DNA of 64,000 nt from Mesostigma viride (taxonomy: Eukaryota; Streptophyta; Mesostigmatophyceae; Mesostigmatales; Mesostigmataceae). Under the pieces are notes generated by a model that saw nothing but the letters and a program-made list of their open reading frames with translations, was not told the origin of the DNA and did no database searches. Made by a program: the position numbers and the translations under genes. Below, one piece after another: positions 58,801-64,000 of the stretch (positions within the stretch are counted from its first letter, which is position 1; each line of letters begins with the position of its first letter). The stretch is from positions 786,712-850,711 of the forward strand of contig RPFO01000164.1 of NCBI GenBank assembly GCA_009746045.1, given 5' to 3'.

Positions 58801-61298
58801 TACTAGTGCGCTACATGTTTGGGCCCTTGTGTACTAGTGCGCTATATGTTTGGGCCTTTTTGTATGCACTGCTAGTGTAGTATAAATATAAAAATATATA
58901 TAATATGTAGTACTCTTCTTCTTTTCGGGGTTTTCCTTATGTTGCATGCCGATCTCACGTCCGTAATTTATCATTCTCAATGAATATATATAGTATATGT
59001 TCGCACGCCGGTGAGGCCATTGGCCATTTGCATTCTGTTGTTTGCGTTTGGACACGGACCAGTGAGTGTGCCCGTTGCATGTTGCTGGCAGGCTCGGGCT
59101 TCCCTGGTCCGGACCTTCCAGATTTCAGGCCTGCGCTGGTTGCCTCATGGGTCTATGGAATATGGATTTTATGGTGTCTGTTGATTATGGATTCTATGCT
59201 GCTGTCTATGTTTCGGATCCAATCACATGAGTGGTAGCCTTGCAAGGCCACAGCTCATCTGTGCGATGGGGCGGTGGGAGGTGGCGTGTGTGGTCGGGTT
59301 CTGGTCCAAAGTAACACCAGTGCATCAAGGGGACAACCAGAGGGCCCCATGGCCTCCCCGCCGTCCATTGTACCAGTCACCTGTGTTCGAATGCGTCGTG
59401 ATTGGTGTAGTTTTGTAAGTATACACGAGCGGATGGTTCCCTTAGTATTTCAGGTCACAGCATGGACGTACGGTGCTGCCCGAGGCAGGGCCATTGTCTA
59501 CTACTAAAGCGTACTTGTAGCAGCATAATTGTGCGAGGATCTGTTCGTGCCACGAGGTGGAACAAGACAATCAGAAGCCAGTATGGCCCCCGTGCTCTGG
59601 GCATGCTTGCCTGGCCTATTGCTTGCATTCTCCTCAACAACCCCCACCACACACGCAAATGCACACACACCCATTCCCCCAACCACCTACGACGCTGCCC
59701 CCTGCCCCCAGGGCCACCCTGGAGGAGATCGGAGACTCGTCCATGGTCATGCACGTGGTGGACGTGGCGCACCCGATGGCCATCGCGCAGACCTCGGCGG
59801 TCGAACAAGTGCTGGACGAACTGGGCGTTCTGGGGCGCATCCCCATGCTCACCGTGTGGAACAAGGTGGGGGGGTGTCCACGTAGTCTTTGGAATAGAAA
59901 GGTGGGGAATAGGGTTGGTTGCATCCCCGTACTCACCGTGTGGAATAAGGTGGGGGGTTGTCCACATAGTCTTTGGAATAGAAAGGTGGGGAATAGGGTT
60001 GGTTGCATCCCCATACTCACCGTGTGGAATAAGGGGGGGGGTTGTCCACATAGTCTTTGGAATAGAAAGGTGGGGAATAGGGTTGGTTGCATCCCCATGC
60101 TCACCGTGTGGAACACAGTACAGTGTGCTGTGATCGCTACACTTCTGTACTTGAAGATGTAGACACTGGAGTGACATGTGTGTGTCATTACATGCTGTGG
60201 TTTCCTGACCCATGTCCCTCCTCACACATGCTGTGGTGTCCCTGCTCGAGCCTGGACGCTGTACAGGGGAGGACTGTCGTGTTGGATACCTTCTTTTAAT
60301 AAATATTAGAACCAACACATATTTGATCAGTGCCACCCTTGACATGCCACAGCCTGCACCAATTCTTCCCAATACACTTTCCCTTCCCAGCGCACACTGT
60401 TTTGCAATCCCACAGTGTAAAACTTCACGTTGCCTGCCCTTTGGACCCCCAATGTCCCCCCGCGCGCCCGCCCACCCACCCACGCCGCTTCCAGGTGGAC
60501 TGCCTGAGCCCATCCGCGCGCGCGGAGATGCAGCAGGAGGCGGAGCGTCGCACGGCTGCTGGCGACCGCACTGTGTGCATCAGCGCGCTCAATGGGGATG
60601 GGATGGATGACCTGCGGGGGCAGATGGCGGAAGCGGTTAAGACGCTGCTGGTCAAGGTGGAAGTCATCATCCCGTACAAGCAAGTGAGTGGTCGGGGATG
60701 CAGTCATGATTGGTTGTCTCCTTGACAATCTACAAGCAGGTCGGTGGGTGGAATCGTGGTTATTGCGGTGCAAGCAGGGGGAAGTACGGTACAGCCTGGA
60801 GGAAGGTATCCAGCCAGTTATGGCGGTACTGGTCAGGGGCTTGACTCCCTCCGTGCGTGGGTGTGCGTGCTGCCAGCACTATCGTGCATTGGAGACTTTG
60901 CGGGTGTTCAGTTTTGTGTACCAGGTGTCGTCTATGCTGCCAAGGCGATGTAAATCCAGGGGAAGTCCATGCAAGACTTGCACGGGGTCACAACGCAGGT
61001 AAGTTTACAGTCTTTATAGAGTTGTAGGTTCGATATGTATTTTTGATTTGATAGACTTAAAGGAACTCACAAGCTGTTTGCTGCCGGCGGTGCCCATGCA
61101 TGCTTTGCGTGTCGCTTGGCTCGGCCGCAGGGCGAGCTGCTGAACGAGATCCACAAGCGTGGGCTGGTCTCCCACGAGGCGTTCCTGGAGGGGGGCACCG
61201 CCGTGACTGCGCACGTGCCGCTGCCGCTCAGCCGGCAGCTGGAGCCCTACTACAAGACCCCGCCCGTGCCCTTTGGCGAGCCGGTGATGATCGAGTGA
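52825..61298 (+). CDS. hflX: HflX-type GTPase, plastid-targeted, ten exons, 694 aa
   Basis: HflX is a ribosome-associated GTPase that splits or rescues stalled 70S ribosomes; eukaryotic copies act in organelles. Exons: 52825-53026, 53616-54177, 54710-54850, 55496-55727, 56325-56400, 57422-57587, 58275-58469, 59712-59865, 60495-60683, 61131-61298. All junctions are GT-AG and phases match throughout; total 695 codons with stop. Exon 1 is a basic, Ser/Thr-rich presumptive transit peptide. Exon 2 is an acidic lineage-specific extension. Then [97 protein letters not shown] and [14 protein letters not shown]. GTPase motifs: G1 [10 protein letters not shown]3 [11 protein letters not shown]4 NKVD (split by an intron between NK and VD), G5 SAL; the C-terminus is [15 protein letters not shown] to PVMIE. 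Exon 1 assignment is the least certain. Confidence 0.92.
54818..55036 (+). repeat. Tandem duplication of an hflX exon end and its splice donor
   Basis: The last ~30 nt of exon 3 (TGGTGGCTGGCAGCACGTAT) plus the AGAG|GTAAAG donor are repeated with a 61-bp period. Donor-like GT sites fall at 54851 (used), 54912, 54973 and, degenerate, 55032. Using any later donor would read AGG TAA, a stop. Confidence 0.9.
55717..55885 (+). repeat. Degenerate duplications of the hflX exon 4 donor
   Basis: The exon end ATGCTGCAG|GTGGGTGT recurs as AATGCTGCAG|GTGGTGGG at about 55855-55872, with weaker TGCAGGT copies near 55759 and 55815, in a G-rich intron. Confidence 0.6.
58480..58880 (+). repeat. ~34-bp minisatellite in hflX intron
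   Basis: About eleven units of TACTAGTGCGCTATATGTTT plus GGGCCCTTGTG, some extended by TATGCAT, directly after the exon 7 donor. Translating it gives a repetitive frame that is not a gene. Confidence 0.95.
59106..59144 (+). mobile_element. Diverged Penelope-like terminus in hflX intron 7
   Basis: GGTCCGGACCTTCCAGATTT then CAGGCCTGCGCTGGTTGCCT resembles the element 3' end with several mismatches. An older insertion than the other fragments. Confidence 0.55.
59837..60120 (+). repeat. Tandem duplication of hflX exon 8 end and donor, ~84-bp unit
   Basis: The end of exon 8, GCATCCCCATGCTCACCGTG then TGGAACAAG|GTGGGG, is repeated at about 59921, 60004 and 60088. The intervening GTCTTTGGAATAGAAAGGTG is also repeated. 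The first donor (59866) fits the frame. Confidence 0.92.
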
Positions 61299-62054
61299 GC
61301 AGGGGCAAGGGGTGGGGCGCGACGCAGATGTGATGCCACAAGAGATCGATCGTGTGGCCATGTGCGCACGCTTCGGGCTGCATCGATGGAGTGAGAGGCA
61401 GTGAGCGCCTCTAGAAGTTGTATTGCCACTGGTTCACATTGTTTGCTTCTAGTAATGAATGCTGCCACTCGCCCCAGCAATAACGTGCTATCCAGCTTTG
61501 CTTCGCTGCCGCTGTCTGTGAATCGGAAGCCATGCTAGCGGGGTTTTCTGAAGCACGGCCTGTACATATCGCCAAAGTTGGACTCTCTGCTGTTGGATGC
61601 GAGTGCTGCTCAAGATATACTACACGGAAGTGAACACGGAGCTGCCAGAAGGGGTAGTGCCGGAAGATTTGATGCAACAGCACTGCCACCCGCATCATGA
61701 GGCCATTCACCCCATTTAATCCACCGTTACACATGTCACGCAAGTACTTGCTTACTTACTTTTAATCCACCATTACTGTAGCCAGTGGTGTCAATCGCTG
61801 ATGCGGAAGGAATGGTGAGTTGCAAGTGGCATGGCTAGCTTGCCCTGTGGCTCATGCCATGGTGTGCTCCTGGAGGTCCTCCACGGAGGTGTGGTTTGGC
61901 CACATGATGTGTCGTAGTAAATTGATCAGCTGCGTGTAATAGAGCTCGTTCCGCGAGCCCGGCCATGTCTGCATTCTTAAAATTTTATTCTTAAGATTAA
62001 CGATCATGCCACTCACATGGCCGTCACAGTAAGTGCCGCAAATCAATAAGTTGT
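61299..62054. other. hflX 3' UTR and flank
   Basis: No further gene. A short TTACTTACTT run lies at about 61750. Polyadenylation signals were not identified. Confidence 0.5.
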
Positions 62055-62880
62055 ATCAAGGAGACAACCAGCGCAGGCCAGAAATCGGGAGAATCCGGAC
62101 CATGGTAGCTCGAGCCTGCCGCTATCTTGTCCGCGTGTTCGAGTCGTTCAGGGTGATGAAGATGAATGGTGATGGAAATGTGTATCGATCCGTGTGCATT
62201 GAAATTATGGCTGGCTTACGTGTAGAGCGACTAGATGACCTAGACGGTGGGGCGGGAAACAGCATGCTTGATCAGGGCTTGTGTTTCGAGCCTAACTGGC
62301 CGGGAGTGTCTAGTGGTGAGCACCATTGCTGCGATCGCTCTCCCACCATTTACGAGGAAATACCCGCACATGGAAAACCACTGAAAAGGTCTAGCTAGTC
62401 AGTCATCACGTTAGCCATGCCATGATTCCAAACGCCCAAGAACTGCATGCGTGCACACGGTGCAAAGGCCAAAATCCGGAGGATGAGCACATTCAAATGT
62501 GAGGCGGGAACCAAAAGCCCGCGCATGCCAGAAAACATCGTGTTGCTGTGCACAGCGACGAGACGATCGATGTGGATAACGAATCCAGCACTTGCCAAGC
62601 TCGGAATGGCCGCAAAGGAGATCGATCTGGCATCACAGGGTTCAGATGTGTGGAGATACTACGCGATTTCTGGCCTGCGCTGGTTGTCTCCAAGTTGATA
62701 CTACGCGATCCAGCCGGTCCACGACCTGTTTGTAGAGCTTGTGCCAAGGGGCAGCACCGAACAGATGTGGGTGACGTTGCAAAAAACACCGGACTTGACA
62801 GAGCATAATGTCTCCGTCATAGTCTTTGACCAACAAACGATGCAAGAGTTCAACAAGAGTCGTGATGAAATCGACACGAT
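62055..62880 (-). mobile_element. 5'-truncated Penelope-like element, ~826 bp
   Basis: Matches 21627-22380: the 3' terminus ATCAAGGAGACAACC at the left, the 3' UTR, and the last ~65 codons of the RT (HPHLFGAAPWHKLYKQVVDR). The match ends at GAAATCGACACGAT near 62880. It carries a 30-bp secondary insertion at 62668-62697. No target duplication found. Confidence 0.9.
62668..62697 (+). mobile_element. 30-bp Penelope-like terminus inserted into a Penelope-like copy
   Basis: TTCTGGCCTGCGCTGGTTGT plus CTCCAAGTTG, flanked by ATACTACGCGAT at 62656-62667 and 62698-62709; the sequence is uninterrupted at 22197-22212. Confidence 0.92.
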
Positions 62881-63084
62881 GGAAATATATACTTAAAAAT
62901 ATAATTACTTACAGCAGAGTGAAATCACTCAAACCAAAGCAAACGCCCAGCTATAAACCTATATACAGCTAGCCATGTCAAAGCTCTATACTACGATAAG
63001 ACCAATGGAAACTCCTAACGGGAGGAACCTTATAGCCCTGCTGCACCGCAAAATCAGCCCGCGTACGGCGGAGCATGCATGTCA

Positions 63085-64000
63085 GCCATGGCCCGAGTCA
63101 GCGCCACCGACAAGCGCTGACGCCAATATGACGTCCAGGTCCGCGCCGACCATGGGGCCCGCTGGCCCTCCAGGTCTGGACAGCCGGTCCTCCCGGAGAC
63201 GGCAACACTCCTTGAAGAAGGCGGAGGTCAGGGGCCCCATGGCCCCAAACTGAAGAAGGTGAGAATTCCGAGAAGCTTGCACGTGCGTTTGAGAGCAAAA
63301 TCCTTGCACGCATGGGCCTTCAAGTGGTAAGATTAAGCTGACCGCCCACCGCCTCCCCCGCGCGCGGGGTAAGGCAGGGGCGCCTCCGCTTCTTCTCATC
63401 TTTGAGAGCCCAGCGGACAAGATTTCGTTTCTCCGACGCCGCAAGCGGCTCGAGAAGACTCCCTTCACCGTGGACGACGACTTGACCCAGGCGCAGCAAC
63501 AACGGCGACGGGAGCTATGGCCGACCTACCTCCAGCTCCGGCAGACCAAGGCGGGCCAGCCGGTGTACTGGAAGGGGGCGGCCATCTACGTCGGCCACAA
63601 GCCCTGGCACGCGACCCCCTCGACCCCCGCGGCCCCAGCGACCCCAGAAGCCCCAGCCTAGGGGAATACAGCAGCAGTAGTGTACAATAGTTAGACAGTG
63701 GCCTTGTACATGCCCGCCTACTACAGGCACTATACCAGCTGAGGCCTAGCCTTTTTAGTCATGTACATGTGTGCCTATGATGAGCCACCCTCCAGATGAT
63801 GCCTAGCTTTATTTAACTATGTCATGCCCATGCAGGGAGTCACTCCCTGCTGAGAAGCCATGCCCAGTAGCTCTTGTATAGCTGTGCTGATCTTCCCCAC
63901 CTATGACAGGCTCCCCTTAGCGGGGTGTTGCCTGAAACTCTGGGTGGTGCAGGTGCCCTAGTGCACCTAGAGCAAGTGTTGTTTACATTCCCACCCTTGC
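63085..64000 (+). mobile_element. ORF1-only LINE-type element, copy 5, runs off the window
   Basis: Degenerate ORF1 in the left part, an open C-terminal segment, then a 3' UTR similar to copy 1 (GAGAAGCCATGCCC, CACCTAGAGCAAGTGTT, ACATTCCCACCCTTGC). The tail is beyond 64000. The 5' boundary is approximate. Confidence 0.75.
63329..63661 (+). pseudogene. LINE ORF1 C-terminal segment
   Basis: Open frame ending at 63661 with KIKLTAHRLPRARGK, PLLLIFESPADKISFLRRRK, TVDDDLTQAQQQRRRELWP and QPVYWKGAAIYVGHKPW. Upstream sequence is frameshifted, with stops near 63253. A member of the same family as copies 1 to 4. Confidence 0.75.

Noticed and set aside
58480-58880. Repetitive 76-codon protein or CRISPR-like array
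   Set aside because: A simple minisatellite inside an hflX intron.
60705-60728. Penelope-like terminus (TTGGTTGTCTCCTTGACA) in an hflX intron
   Set aside because: Only ~16 bp match without a flanking duplication; too short to distinguish from chance.
60744-60953. Additional hflX exon in the 60684-61130 intron
   Set aside because: Joining 60683 to 61131 already gives the expected [15 protein letters not shown] motif; an added exon would disrupt it.
62180-62640. Extra GATC/ATCG tetranucleotides relative to the 21.6 kb Penelope copy, as possible Hi-C ligation artefacts
   Set aside because: Only one of several (near 62622) makes GATCGATC; the others do not sit at GATC sites in the sister copy, so ordinary indels are the simpler reading.

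Overview
This 64 kb window is nuclear DNA of a eukaryote, most likely a green alga or other early-diverging member of the green lineage. It has GT-AG introns, an intron-split gene for the plastid Fe-S assembly ATPase SufC with a transit-peptide-like N-terminus, and a ten-exon HflX-type GTPase gene. The rest is a dense graveyard of nested transposable elements and microsatellites. No bacterial operon, CRISPR array or tRNA is evident. Genus cannot be fixed from the sequence; a gypsy retrotransposon carrying a cytosine-C5 methyltransferase, as seen here, has been described from the charophyte Klebsormidium, but elements move between lineages.

Layout. 1-11366 (- strand): a Ty3/gypsy element whose gag-protease-methyltransferase reading frame is long and open, while its pol is broken by stops, frameshifts and a 4.7 kb insertion (1316-5984, TSD CTAA) that itself holds two LINE-type ORF1-only copies. 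12834-14360: a decayed copy of the same ORF1 family. 14926-15526 (-): a two-exon gene for a small membrane protein. 16.8-20.0 kb: tiny 3'-end fragments of a Penelope-like element and a 1.9 kb TTAA-flanked non-autonomous transposon (second copy at 38.8-40.6 kb). 20002-34817: a 14.8 kb matryoshka in which one ORF1-only LINE copy has been hit by three later elements: an ORF2-bearing LINE fragment (20261-21584), a Penelope-like element with an intact reverse transcriptase (21627-24238) and an 8.9 kb DNA transposon (24726-33638). 36-37.2 kb: CCCA-rich low-complexity DNA. 40872-43093: a 2.2 kb pentanucleotide microsatellite with an A-B-A structure. 43334-47788 (-): sufC. 52825-61298 (+): hflX, head-to-head with sufC across 5 kb. 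62055-64000: another truncated Penelope-like element and a further ORF1-family copy that runs off the window.

The most novel-looking object is the 8.9 kb DNA transposon. It has 32-bp terminal inverted repeats beginning CCCTACC, a 3-bp TGA target duplication confirmed by the interrupted LINE copy, subterminal repeats at both ends, and two divergent intron-containing genes. One encodes a DUF7869-type (RNase H-like, putative transposase) protein with a long acidic tail; the other an unrecognised protein with a coiled-coil C-terminal half. Between them lies a perfect 153-bp-arm palindrome carrying three CCAAT-box repeats per arm, which looks like a symmetric bidirectional promoter and/or transposase-binding site. 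All exon joins given here were inferred by hand from splice consensus and reading phase.
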